DNA from: Chryseobacterium sp. JAH
GTDB taxonomy: Bacteria > Bacteroidota > Bacteroidia > Flavobacteriales > Weeksellaceae
Direction: 5' to 3'
Length of the DNA: 64,000 bases
Assembly (NCBI RefSeq): GCF_001507335.1
Contig: NZ_LMAH01000001.1
Coordinates: 1-64,000, forward strand
Positions 1-7,980 of the stretch are shown here, in pieces (position 1 is the stretch's first letter; every line of letters begins with the position of its first letter). Under the pieces are notes generated by a model that was not told the origin of the DNA, ran no database searches, and was given only the letters and a program-made list of their open reading frames with translations. Position numbers and translations under genes: made by a program.

Positions 1-87
1 GCGTCGAAATCATCATCTTCTGATATCTTAGGTAAACCGGCCGGAACGTATACGCAAACAGTAACGTATACTGCAACAGCTTTATAA
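1..87 (+). CDS. C-terminal end of an exported fimbrial/spore-coat-U-like protein (partial)
   Basis: The window opens inside a reading frame of 28 residues that ends at a TAA codon. The tail GKPAGTYTQTVTYTATAL has the alternating beta-strand pattern that closes spore-coat-U and DUF4402-type domains (their usual ending is AGTYTxTVTVTVTY). Only this end is visible, so the family call is a guess from one strand. A strong terminator follows 43 bases downstream, which supports this being a real gene end. Confidence 0.45.
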   Translation, partial: ASKSSSSDILGKPAGTYTQTVTYTATAL

Positions 88-129
88 AAAAAAATATTTT
101 CATATTAATATTTGTGATTTGGTGTTTCG

Positions 130-156
130 AAGGCTTCTTACAGGAAGCCTTTGATT
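130..156 (+). terminator. Rho-independent terminator of the upstream partial gene
   Basis: Perfect 8-bp stem AAGGCTTC/GAAGCCTT with a 6-base loop, followed by a T-rich stretch. It lies just after the stop at 87. Confidence 0.7.
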
Positions 157-565
157 TTGTATGAATTGATACCGATATAGAGAAAATTCAAAATCCGGGA
201 ATACGGATCTATCGGCTGTATGGTAGAATTTATGTTTTCGAACATTTAAATCTCATTCATAGATCACACCAAACATTCAGCAAATTGATAAAGCCGTTTT
301 ATATCTTTTTTAAAGTGATCAAATTTCAAAAAACGGTACAGTACATGTTTGCAATTTTATGAATTAGTTTGCTGAATATTTGGAGTATTTGAAAGGCAGA
401 ATATTAAATAATGATTGGAATATACTGATTATGAAAGTTATATAATCAATACTCAATTTATACTATCCACTTTTGTACTATTTATCAGTCTGTGGCACAA
501 AAAGTACTTTATATATTTAAGCAAATAATCTTAACAAAGGATTTTTAAAACAAATTTAGAAGATA
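157..565. other. 409-base spacer without a recognisable gene
   Basis: No frame gives a convincing protein. The stretch is very AT-rich, particularly from 400 onward, and must hold the promoter of the AraC gene that starts at 566. No clear operator palindrome was seen. Confidence 0.5.
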
Positions 566-1405
566 ATGTATAAAATTACTCAACAATTAAAAAAAATAGG
601 TTTCAGCCTTAATAGGCTGGATCATATCATAGAAAGAAACAATCATATTAGAGAATTTTCCACTTCAGATTACTTTTGTATTTATCTATTTCTTGATGAT
701 ATAAGAATAATTGTTGAAAATGTACCTTATGATATCCCGGGAGGAAATACGGTTTTCTTAGGACCCCATAAAAAAATAATTTTTGAGAAGACCAAAAGTG
801 AAGATTTTTTTGTTATTGCTTTTTCTTCCAGCTTCTATGAAAGATCAACAAAGGACAGTCTATTCCTTAACTCCCAGGTCTTTTTTAATTACAATTCAGA
901 CATTTTTGTTTCTCCTTTAAATAACATTAAAGAAATGAAAATAATCTTCGTTGAAAGTATGAGTAAATTTCTAGCTAAAGATGAAGCTTTATATATTTCA
1001 GCAGCACATAATGCAATAGAACGTCTAATTTTAGATGCTCTGCTGAATATACCTACTGAAGAAGTTAAAAATGACCCTAAATTAGATTATTTATATCATG
1101 TCAACAGATTTAAGGTACTTTTACAACGGGACTTTAAAACAGCGAAAACAGTTCTTTATTATTCTAATGAACTCAATATTTCTTCTAGAAAGTTAACAGA
1201 AATGACTGAATATGTTACCGGAAAATCGGCAAAGCAAATTATCATTGATAAAGTGATTGCTGAATCTAAAAAAGAGCTAATGTATTCAACTTCTACCATA
1301 TCACAGATCTCTTATGATATGGGATTCAGTGATGAAGCCAATTTCAACAATTTCATTAAAAAGCATGCCGGGAAAAATCCTTCAGAAATAAAAACAGTGA
1401 AGTGA
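566..1405 (+). CDS. AraC-family transcriptional regulator
   Basis: A 279-residue protein with an N-terminal cupin-like sensing region (about residues 20-150, including the turn YDIPGGNTVFLGP) and a C-terminal AraC double helix-turn-helix (about 180-279). The second helix-turn-helix is well preserved: ISQISYDMGFSDEANFNNF followed by KKHAGKNPSEIK, the AraC signature. It should bind DNA as an activator, with an unknown ligand. There is no adjacent target on the same strand; the next stretch holds decayed genes and a repeat, so its target cannot be read from context. The ATG start at 566 gives a complete domain. Confidence 0.85.
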   Translation: MYKITQQLKKIGFSLNRLDHIIERNNHIREFSTSDYFCIYLFLDDIRIIVENVPYDIPGGNTVFLGPHKKIIFEKTKSEDFFVIAFSSSFYERSTKDSLFLNSQVFFNYNSDIFVSPLNNIKEMKIIFVESMSKFLAKDEALYISAAHNAIERLILDALLNIPTEEVKNDPKLDYLYHVNRFKVLLQRDFKTAKTVLYYSNELNISSRKLTEMTEYVTGKSAKQIIIDKVIAESKKELMYSTSTISQISYDMGFSDEANFNNFIKKHAGKNPSEIKTVK

Positions 1406-1745
1406 AAATAGTGTTCATCAACCAGTGTCTTCAGTAGAACTTTTGGAGATATTTTTAAAGGTGATACAATAAAAGCAGATCTGCATCTAGCAGAATCCAG
1501 TCTCGAAAAAGATATTTTTACTGCAGGTAAATCTTCTAAGCAGAAACTGATGAAATGTAAAAAGGCTTACCAAAAATGAAAGTTCATTGGAGTCAGAAAT
1601 TTTCCTTTTAGTACCAATGCTTTTTTGATATCCGAGACTGATACGGAAATTTGAAAAGCAAACAACAATAAAGTAAGAATAGACAGTGATTCAGATTTTT
1701 AAATGACTGTCAGAAAAAGGGATGTAAAAACATCCCTTCCTTCTT
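1406..1745 (+). pseudogene. Decayed coding remnant with in-frame stops, partly inside repeat copy 1
   Basis: From about 1413 to 1701 one frame reads like protein (for example FGDIFKGDTIKADLHLAES, then NFPFSTNAFLISETDTEI) but is broken by TGA stops near 1577 and 1651 and then ends. It looks like the worn 3' part of a lost gene of unknown function. Its second half lies in the 301-bp repeat and is therefore present again at 2949-3115. Confidence 0.35.
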
Positions 1746-1834
1746 TTACTGAGGTTGAATTTCAAACAGCGTATCACCGCAAGAAGTGTCATCCAAATGT
1801 CTTAAGGTTTGTCCGTTGAACGTACAGACCTCAA
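1534..1834. repeat. 301-bp direct repeat, copy 1
   Basis: This stretch matches 2949-3249 base for base apart from two substitutions seen by eye (in GATACGG/GATACTG and AAGTGTC/AAGTTTC). It carries the end of a decayed gene, a terminator hairpin and the last 29 codons of a DUF6520-like gene on the minus strand. The two copies flank the T9SS gene at 1971. Confidence 0.9.
1717..1738 (-). terminator. Terminator hairpin in repeat copy 1
   Basis: Stem AAGGGATG/CATCCCTT with a TAAAAA loop; on the minus strand it is followed by a run of T. It sits just after the stop of the minus-strand DUF6520-like fragment and is identical to the one at 3132-3153. Confidence 0.6.
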
Positions 1835-1877
1835 TTATTGAAGTTGTAACTGTGTTAGGACACAATTCTTGTACTGT
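1746..1877 (-). pseudogene. 5'-truncated paralogue of the DUF6520-like protein
   Basis: On the minus strand an open frame of 43 codons without a start encodes ELCPNTVTTSIIEVCTFNGQ and then a tail that matches the intact gene at 3161-3415 except for one residue (HLDDTSC instead of HLDETSC). An in-frame TAA at 1878-1880 closes it upstream and no signal peptide is left. Upstream of VCTFNGQ the protein differs from the intact copy but keeps a Cys, so it was probably once a separate paralogue whose tail was exchanged or copied by recombination. Confidence 0.65.
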
Positions 1878-1970
1878 TTAGCTTTAAGAGTAAGGGAAAT
1901 AACTTTTTATGACATAGTTGTTGTATTATGATAAATCATTAAATTTGGAAATAAATTTAAATAATTAATT

Positions 1971-2786
1971 ATGAAAAAAAATTTACTTTTAGCAGTTTTT
2001 TGTTTCGGCATAAACAATGCGCAGGTATTTTCTGAAAATTTTAATTCTGGCTCTATGCCAGCAGGTTGGACAGTTGAAAATCCTGATACAACTTACAATT
2101 GGGAAGTGGGTTCATCAGTTTTTTATAACTCATTACCAAGTGGTGCGGCATTTTTTGATGATGATGCTGCAGGTAGTAGTTCCCTAAATAGTAGTGCCAA
2201 ATTGATTTCACCAGTCATAAATCTTTCTTCTGTTTCTAATCCACATTTATCTTTCAACTATGCAAACATGATTGATACTGAGGATTCAATTCTTAAAGTG
2301 GAAGTTTTTAATGGTACTGCATGGGTACAAGTATTTAGTTTTGCAGGTTTAGCTGGAACTTGGGACTACGATCCGGCTACTTTTGATGAATATCTTGAAA
2401 GCTATGACCAAGCTCAAAATATTAATCTTACTCCATATACAAATGCAAATTTTAAGGTGAGATTTGTCTATGATGATGCAGGAGATTATTCTTATGGGGT
2501 AGTAGTTGATGATATTATTATTACTTCAGGTCTACTGGGCACATCTGATATGTCATCGATTTCAGATAATGTCAAGGTATATCCCAATCCTGTAAAAGAT
2601 AATCTTTTTATTAAATCTGACATGAAAATCTCTAAAATAAGTTTGATTGATATGTCAGGAAAGCAAATGAAGACTTTCAATGGAAAATCAGATAAGTATG
2701 ATCTTTCAGATTTGCAAAACGGAGTTTATCTGCTTTTAATTGATGACGGAAAAGAAGTTGTAAAAAAGAAAATTATTAAGAAATAA
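1971..2786 (+). CDS. Secreted adhesin-like protein with T9SS C-terminal sorting domain
   Basis: 271 residues. Residues 1-18 form a signal peptide ending near NNAQ. The middle (about 20-185) resembles the choice-of-anchor J / cleaved-adhesin jelly-roll: it starts FSENFNSGSMPAGWTVEN, as these domains do, and ends in a VVVDDIIIT strand. The end (about 200-271) is a type A T9SS sorting domain: VYPNPVKDNLFIKS, LIDMSGK, LQNGVYLLLIDDG and a basic KKKIIKK tail. The protein should cross the outer membrane through the type IX system and be released or anchored on the surface. It has its own terminator and lies between two 301-bp direct repeats, so it may have arrived as a unit. Its ligand is unknown. 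Confidence 0.85.
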   Translation: MKKNLLLAVFCFGINNAQVFSENFNSGSMPAGWTVENPDTTYNWEVGSSVFYNSLPSGAAFFDDDAAGSSSLNSSAKLISPVINLSSVSNPHLSFNYANMIDTEDSILKVEVFNGTAWVQVFSFAGLAGTWDYDPATFDEYLESYDQAQNINLTPYTNANFKVRFVYDDAGDYSYGVVVDDIIITSGLLGTSDMSSISDNVKVYPNPVKDNLFIKSDMKISKISLIDMSGKQMKTFNGKSDKYDLSDLQNGVYLLLIDDGKEVVKKKIIKK

Positions 2787-2807
2787 TAATTTTAATATAG
2801 CTAAAAT

Positions 2808-2836
2808 AAAAACCTTTCAAATAATGAGAGGTTTTT
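2808..2836 (+). terminator. Terminator of the T9SS gene
   Basis: AAAAACCT...AGGTTTTT stem (with a partly paired CTTTC/GAGAG extension) 22 bases after the stop codon at 2786, ending in a T-run. Confidence 0.6.
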
Positions 2837-2948
2837 GTGTAAAAATATAGTGTACTACGCTAAAATAATCTTTCACCAAAGCATTTCACACCAACGAATT
2901 TCATTTTACAAATCTCACAAAACGAAAATTTTAATGTTATAAAATATT

Positions 2949-3249
2949 TTCTAAGCAGAAACTGATGAAATGTAAAAAGGCTTACCAAAAATGAAAGTTC
3001 ATTGGAGTCAGAAATTTTCCTTTTAGTACCAATGCTTTTTTGATATCCGAGACTGATACTGAAATTTGAAAAGCAAACAACAATAAAGTAAGAATAGACA
3101 GTGATTCAGATTTTTAAATGACTGTCAGAAAAAGGGATGTAAAAACATCCCTTCCTTCTTTTACTGAGGTTGAATTTCAAACAGCGTATCACCGCAAGAA
3201 GTTTCATCCAAATGTCTTAAGGTTTGTCCGTTGAACGTACAGACCTCAA
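2949..3249. repeat. 301-bp direct repeat, copy 2
   Basis: Same length and almost the same sequence as 1534-1834. This copy runs into the intact DUF6520-like gene, so it is probably the parental copy. Confidence 0.9.
3132..3153 (-). terminator. Terminator of the DUF6520-like gene
   Basis: Stem AAGGGATG/CATCCCTT, loop TAAAAA, with a T-run on the minus strand, 7 bases past the stop codon of the gene at 3161. Confidence 0.65.
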
Positions 3250-3415
3250 CTCCATTGGTGTCACAGCTTTTCGGAGTATCCACGCAGGCTGCTTCGCCCG
3301 TATTACCTAAACGGTATCCAATTTCAACAGCTTTCCTGCTGTCACCTTTTTTCGCTGCAAAAGCAGCTCCTGTAGCCATTACCATAATGACTGCCGGCAT
3401 AATGAACTTTTTCAT
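3161..3415 (-). CDS. DUF6520-like small exported Cys-containing protein
   Basis: 84 residues. A signal peptide (residues 1-21, MKKFIMPAVIMVMATGAAFA) is followed by a short mature part with four Cys: EAACVDTPKSC, then EVCTFNGQ and DETSCGDTLFEIQPQ. This matches the pattern of the DUF6520 family as I know it from Chryseobacterium and relatives: short, exported, function unknown. The MauE-like redox membrane protein gene lies 50 bases upstream on the same strand, so its Cys may be oxidised or reduced by that partner (inference). It has its own terminator and a truncated paralogue at 1746-1877. Confidence 0.7.
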   Translation of the reverse strand: MKKFIMPAVIMVMATGAAFAAKKGDSRKAVEIGYRLGNTGEAACVDTPKSCDTNGVEVCTFNGQTLRHLDETSCGDTLFEIQPQ

Positions 3416-3465
3416 AATAAAAATGTTTAATGTGTGCCTACTCTGTGAGGTTTTCGGCTTTCCCT

Positions 3466-4977
3466 TTATTGTAAGGCGTTCAGAAGGCTTTCTCTGAAGC
3501 TGTAAGAAATAATTTCAGTACCGATGATCGCATACAGGTGATCTTCTGTAACCATTAAACCGCTTATTTTTTTATCATTACGATCCGCAATATAAACACT
3601 GCCCACATAGCTGCGATTCTCAATGTTGTATATATCAATAATACTTGCTGATTTCCATTTCTTTCGGGATTCATTCTTTCCCATGAGATCTGAGTTGTTG
3701 AACAGGTATTTTTTATAAATCGTCTGCAGTTTATTGACTCTGTAAGATGGTGCACTCATTTTGTTGCGTCCATCAGATAAGGTGGTTGTTTGTATTTTGG
3801 CGATCGATGTTGTATCAATGGTATTTTGACTGAGATGTTCATTGATATTTTGATTCATTACCAACAATTGATTTCTGTAGGTATAGGTGTAAATCAGTTT
3901 TTTTCGATCCGATTCTGAGATCAGTAAACCATCAGAATCAAAAATTCCATCCGTCTGTTTTGTCAGTATTTCAGGATGAAGCTTTACTTTTTTTCCATCA
4001 TTCAGATTTAGTATTCCCAATGTAAAGGCTTTCGTTTTTCCGCTGATGGTGCGAAACACAAACTTAGTACTGTCTACCACAGCAAGCTGATCAAAATAAG
4101 CATCTTTATAACTTATCGTTAGAGCCGCAGGATTATTAATCTTCCCCCTGAAAATAACAGGAACACTTCCATCATGTAAATAATAATGAGGAGAGTTGAT
4201 TAGTAATCTTAAGTTTTTATACAAGTGAACATAGGAGTCTAATTGAATTTTAAAATTTGAGGATTTGGAAAGATTTTTGGATAGAATTTTCGCTTCTAAA
4301 GGACGGGTGATACTTCCTAAAAAAATACTGGTTTGATCTTGACCTGCAAAATAATAGAAGTCATTATCGAGTTTCCTTTTTTCTTGCTCAATCAATCCAT
4401 TGGGAAAAAACCTTCGGGTAAAATTATTCTCTTTTTTAATTATATGTTCTGAAGAAATGAATAAAATGATAACCAGTGCAATACTCAATACATTGCTGAT
4501 AAAGAGAAGGGAAATGTTTGTCCTAGTTGATAAATTTCTGATTACAGTTTCAAGATAGATGGCAACAATTCCAATTCCAACACACACGATATTAAAAATC
4601 AGATGTTCCGTCCATCCAAGTTTCTCAAGAATCCCACCGCAAGAACAAGGAACGAAATCACTGAAATTTAGAATGATGTAAATATAGATGGTAAAGGCAG
4701 ACATAAGTGCTGTTGATGCATAAAGCCCAAGGAGACGTGTCTTAGGAATACTTAGAAATAGGACAATAATAAGTTCAGTAATGATGACTCCATAGGAAAC
4801 GATACCCGCATAAGCACTCAGTAATGGAGACTGTCCTATCTGGACTTCAAAATTCTCAAAATCAAGTATCTTACTGATACTTGTGTAGAAGAAAAGCAAA
4901 ATAAAAAAATAGGCTGTAGAAGAGGGCAAATAGGTTATAATCTTTTTCATGCTATTGGTATTTAAAATCTTTGTCAT
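3466..4977 (-). CDS. MauE/DoxX-family redox-associated membrane protein with long periplasmic domain
   Basis: The N-terminal third (to about residue 160) holds four or five membrane helices of the MauE/DoxX type. It carries the family's Cys pair FVPCSCGGILEKLGW at a membrane edge and one further helix near 165. The remaining 330 residues are soluble, lack Cys and look like beta-rich repeats, presumably periplasmic. Homologues feed reducing or oxidising equivalents to exported Cys proteins. The gene lies directly upstream of the DUF6520-like gene. Start choice: ATG at 4977 overlaps the TGA of the small frame upstream (ATGA), ATG at 4950 (MKKIITYLP) is the more typical N-terminus, and ATG at 4989 is also open. 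Confidence 0.7.
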   Translation of the reverse strand: MTKILNTNSMKKIITYLPSSTAYFFILLFFYTSISKILDFENFEVQIGQSPLLSAYAGIVSYGVIITELIIVLFLSIPKTRLLGLYASTALMSAFTIYIYIILNFSDFVPCSCGGILEKLGWTEHLIFNIVCVGIGIVAIYLETVIRNLSTRTNISLLFISNVLSIALVIILFISSEHIIKKENNFTRRFFPNGLIEQEKRKLDNDFYYFAGQDQTSIFLGSITRPLEAKILSKNLSKSSNFKIQLDSYVHLYKNLRLLINSPHYYLHDGSVPVIFRGKINNPAALTISYKDAYFDQLAVVDSTKFVFRTISGKTKAFTLGILNLNDGKKVKLHPEILTKQTDGIFDSDGLLISESDRKKLIYTYTYRNQLLVMNQNINEHLSQNTIDTTSIAKIQTTTLSDGRNKMSAPSYRVNKLQTIYKKYLFNNSDLMGKNESRKKWKSASIIDIYNIENRSYVGSVYIADRNDKKISGLMVTEDHLYAIIGTEIISYSFRESLLNALQ

Positions 4978-5123
4978 TCCAATATCCATCTTACTCCATA
5001 ACCGCAGTAATCAGGCATGGTTTTACCTTTACAGAGAGTAATGGTTGTTTTAAAATTCCCCATATTTTCCCAGACGGTTAGGACATGGTTTGCCTGTAAC
5101 AACTGATAAGGATTTCTGGGGAA
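4974..5123 (-). pseudogene. Short frame with coding character, no ATG start (possible broken gene)
   Basis: This minus-strand frame of 49 codons reads like a real protein end: HVLTVWENMGNFKTT, ITLCKGKTMPDYCGYG and VRWILE, then a TGA that overlaps the ATG of the MauE-like gene by ATGA. It has no ATG near its beginning; a TTG lies at 5102. Another frame starts with ATG just after the preceding gene (MIPQKSLSVV) and could have been joined to it before a frameshift. Either a small gene with an unusual start or a frameshifted remnant. Product unknown; the two Cys fit the redox theme of the neighbours. Confidence 0.35.
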
Positions 5124-5133
5124 TCATCTTTTA

Positions 5134-5370
5134 TTATGGATTGTGTTTTTTAGTTACAGTCCGCCAATTGTCACCATCTCTCACAGGAGGATCTGGATAC
5201 AAATGACCATCAGCGGACTTTGCAGAATCTTTTGACATTGACTGATCATCTTTCTCCGGACTGATTAAGACAGTATTATCAGTTGGTGTGATCTTTTCAT
5301 CTCGTTCAGCACAGTTTTGAATAAAAACCGAGCTCATTACTAAGCTTGCAATAGGGATAAATTTTTTCAT
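5134..5370 (-). CDS. Small exported protein, possible lipoprotein
   Basis: With the ATG at 5370 the product has 78 residues: a signal peptide (MKKFIPIASLVMSSVFIQ), one Cys directly after (QNC), and a short polar, charged mature part ending YPDPPVRDGDNWRTVTKK. The Cys position suits a lipoprotein, but FIQNC departs from the usual lipobox. A longer frame reaches back to 5493, but its extra residues come from the palindrome and promoter region, so I reject that start. It heads the minus-strand group with the MauE-like and DUF6520-like genes. No family is recognised. Confidence 0.6.
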   Translation of the reverse strand: MKKFIPIASLVMSSVFIQNCAERDEKITPTDNTVLISPEKDDQSMSKDSAKSADGHLYPDPPVRDGDNWRTVTKKHNP

Positions 5371-5484
5371 TTTAATTATTTTTTGGTTACTTATCCCGGC
5401 CGGATTGATTAGAATTCTATGGTCAAAGTTATAGGAGATGCATACTGGAAAAAAAATGTTGGAAGGATCGATTTTAAAATAAAG

Positions 5485-5510
5485 GTGTCTCAATTTTAAA
5501 ATTGAGACAC
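5485..5510. promoter_or_regulatory. Perfect 26-bp palindrome between divergent genes
   Basis: GTGTCTCAATTTT is followed at once by its reverse complement AAAATTGAGACAC. It lies between the minus-strand gene starting at 5370 and the plus-strand regulator starting at 5648. With no loop it suits a dimeric protein's binding site better than a terminator. No protein is assigned. Confidence 0.5.
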
Positions 5511-5647
5511 TAAAATAATCCTCTGAAATAAGTATTGTTCGTATTTACATTCATTTGGATTGTTAACCAAAAGCAACACCTCGAAAAGTGATTTATTTTG
5601 CAGCAAATTGTTTATTTTTGGAATGGTGAGGTTAGTTAATAGAGCAT

Positions 5648-7363
5648 ATGAAAAAGTACAATTACTTAATCATGCTGTTTTTCCTGTTTTCGCAATATTT
5701 ATTTTCACAACAAACGAAAGACAGAACATTCAGAGAGATCAGAAAAACTTATGAGAAAAAAACAACTGACGACAGCAGTGCAATGCCGGCAGTACAACTT
5801 TATATTCAAAAAGCAAAAACCGAGTGCGATTTTAAACAACTGATCCAAGGGTATCGTGACGGACGACAGTTTACATCTTCGTTTCATGAAAAGATGAAAT
5901 ACGCTGACAGCACTTTACAGCTCAGCGTTGTTTACGGTACGCGAGATGATATCAGCAAAGATTATCTTAGCAAAGGAATTCTCTATTATTTTTATAAAAA
6001 GAAGTATAAGCTCGCTTTAGACCAATATTTAAAAGCTTTTACTTATGCGAAGGATACAAAAGATGAATTTCATCATTACAAAGTCATCTATCATTTGGGA
6101 ATTGTAAAAAGTCATTTAGGATATTATGATGAAGCTATACAACACTTTCAAAAATGTATATCGTATTACGAAGCTACAATGAGTCAGAAGATTCATGACA
6201 ACGAGTACTTTAACAATAAAAAAGCATATTTAAACAGCCTACATCAGATGACGGTGATTCGGCGCTATCAAAAAGATTTTTCTAAGAGCGACAGTATAAG
6301 CAGGTTAGGATATGATATTACTGTCAATGATGCAGAATTTTCTTTAGAAAATAGTTATTTTCTAAAATGTATAGGTATTTCCAAGTATCAAAAAAAACAA
6401 TTAGCATCATCTAAATCCAATCTGCAGCAAGCACTTCCGGTCATATTAAAAAGAAATGATTTCGCTTGGGCAACTGTTATTTACTATTATTTAGGCAAAA
6501 TCCACGCAGAAGAAAATGATCAGAGAAAAGCGTTAATCTATTTTAAAAAAATCGATTCTGTTTTTGTAAAACAAAATTTTATTTTACCAGAAGTCATGAA
6601 TAATTATGAATATCTGATCAGATATTATCACAATAATAATCTAAAGAAAGAACTTTATTATACCAATCAGCTTCTTAAGGCAGACCATCTTATTACCAAA
6701 GATTTTTCTTATCTCTCATCGAAAATTCATAAGGATTATGATCGCACATTTTTATTGGAAGAAAGACAGGATCTCGAAAGAAGAAGCATTATAAAATCTT
6801 GGTTTTCACACAGTCTCTTATGCTTTCTTGTTATTTTGGGATTCCTTTACATACTGCGTTATCGCAGAGAGAAAGTGATTAAGAAGCAATATGAGCTGCT
6901 GAAAAAAAAACTGGGTGACACAAATTCCTCTAATTTGATAACACCTACTTTTTCTGACAGTTCAGTTAAACACCAGACCAGAAAAAAATCGCTCTCAGCT
7001 GAAATTAACGAAGGGCTCGGTAAAAAAATTGAAAAATTCGAAAAGGAATGCGGTTTCAGAAAACTTGGGTTGACACAAAAGATTTTGGCTGATTCTTTGG
7101 GCACAAACTCTGATTATCTGTCTATATACATCAACGAAAATAAAGGGATGAGCTTCCCAAATTATATTGCCGAACTCCGAATCAATTACATTACTAACCT
7201 TATGAATACCGACAAAAAATACCTAAGTTACAATATTGATGTTTTGGCCAACACCTGCGGTATTTCAACACGTCAGAAATTTTCAGAATTGTTTTACAAG
7301 ATCAATGGAATTCGTCCCATTGACTTTATCAACAAAAGAAAACAGGAATTAGATATATCCTAA
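5648..7363 (+). CDS. TPR-containing membrane-bound AraC-type transcriptional regulator
   Basis: 571 residues: signal peptide (1-21, ending FLFSQ), about 360 residues of periplasmic TPR repeats (for example YYFYKKKYKLALDQYLKAF and HLGYYDEAIQHFQKCISYY), one membrane helix (about 387-405, LLCFLVILGFLYILRYRR), a linker, and a cytoplasmic AraC-type double helix-turn-helix (about 470-565, LTQKILADSLGTNSDYLS and LANTCGISTRQKFSELF). This layout is common in Chryseobacterium and suggests that a periplasmic signal is passed straight to DNA. The targets are unknown; the divergent MauE/DUF6520 group is the nearest candidate. The ATG at 5648 starts the signal peptide. Confidence 0.85.
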   Translation: MKKYNYLIMLFFLFSQYLFSQQTKDRTFREIRKTYEKKTTDDSSAMPAVQLYIQKAKTECDFKQLIQGYRDGRQFTSSFHEKMKYADSTLQLSVVYGTRDDISKDYLSKGILYYFYKKKYKLALDQYLKAFTYAKDTKDEFHHYKVIYHLGIVKSHLGYYDEAIQHFQKCISYYEATMSQKIHDNEYFNNKKAYLNSLHQMTVIRRYQKDFSKSDSISRLGYDITVNDAEFSLENSYFLKCIGISKYQKKQLASSKSNLQQALPVILKRNDFAWATVIYYYLGKIHAEENDQRKALIYFKKIDSVFVKQNFILPEVMNNYEYLIRYYHNNNLKKELYYTNQLLKADHLITKDFSYLSSKIHKDYDRTFLLEERQDLERRSIIKSWFSHSLLCFLVILGFLYILRYRREKVIKKQYELLKKKLGDTNSSNLITPTFSDSSVKHQTRKKSLSAEINEGLGKKIEKFEKECGFRKLGLTQKILADSLGTNSDYLSIYINENKGMSFPNYIAELRINYITNLMNTDKKYLSYNIDVLANTCGISTRQKFSELFYKINGIRPIDFINKRKQELDIS

Positions 7364-7656
7364 CAATCAGCAAAATAATGGGATTTTTTGTAATCTTCTA
7401 AAAAAGGAAATGGTAATAAAAGCAATTTTTAGAAAAATCGAAAAGCTTTACGAAGATCTTAAGCAGAGGGCTTGTGTCGGGAAAGATGTTTTAACAGAGG
7501 CAATATAGAATTAAGTGAGGTGATTAAGTTTGTACAGAGGTCACGAAATCGGTCATCTTACTATTAAGCTATTTGATGTCTTTGATACATTAGTAAAATT
7601 AAAGAGCTGTAAACATCAATGTCTAAAACTTTTAGCTTATTTTAGTTTCTCAACCA

Positions 7657-7677
7657 GCGGAGAGAGGGGGTCGAACC
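7657..7677 (-). other. 3' end fragment of a tRNA gene (possible att scar)
   Basis: Read on the minus strand: GGTTCGACCCCCTCTCTCC followed by GC, that is, T-loop, 3' half of the T-stem and 3' acceptor strand of a tRNA whose acceptor would be GGAGAGA, as in the tRNA-Ser at 48952-49036. The 5' half of the T-stem and all upstream parts are missing. Such 3' ends are left behind at the far boundary when an element integrates into a tRNA gene. Confidence 0.55.
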
Positions 7678-7952
7678 TATATCTTCCAACGCTTATTAAT
7701 CTTCGATTTTTTTACTGTAAAATAGTTTTTGTCATTATTTTGCTGCAAAACTTTTTAGTTTTTTTTAACAAATTTTCATGTGATTTAATCTTGTCTAAAA
7801 AGCAATCTATAATTCTTCTGCAATCTACAAAAAAATATGTAAATGTCTGATTTTCAAATAAGTGTAAATTGGTTTATATATATATTCTCTGATGTTAACT
7901 ACTGCATTTGGATTTCTCATTTTTGCTGAACCGAATAGTAATTGAGCAATAA

Positions 7953-7980
7953 AAAACCTGAAATTTTCAGGTTTCCAATT
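7953..7980 (+). terminator. Hairpin with T-rich tail
   Basis: AAACCTGA...TCAGGTTT stem with a short AT loop, then CCAATTTTTT. No gene ends just before it, so it may be a relic. Confidence 0.4.

Noticed and set aside
5371..5493. N-terminal extension of the small exported protein gene to 5493
   Set aside because: The extra residues come from the 26-bp palindrome and promoter region, and the inner Met starts a proper signal peptide.
7530..7850. 106-codon plus-strand frame
   Set aside because: No family resemblance, very biased composition, and it runs across the tRNA 3' fragment in the opposite sense. Treated as a chance frame in a gene-poor spacer.
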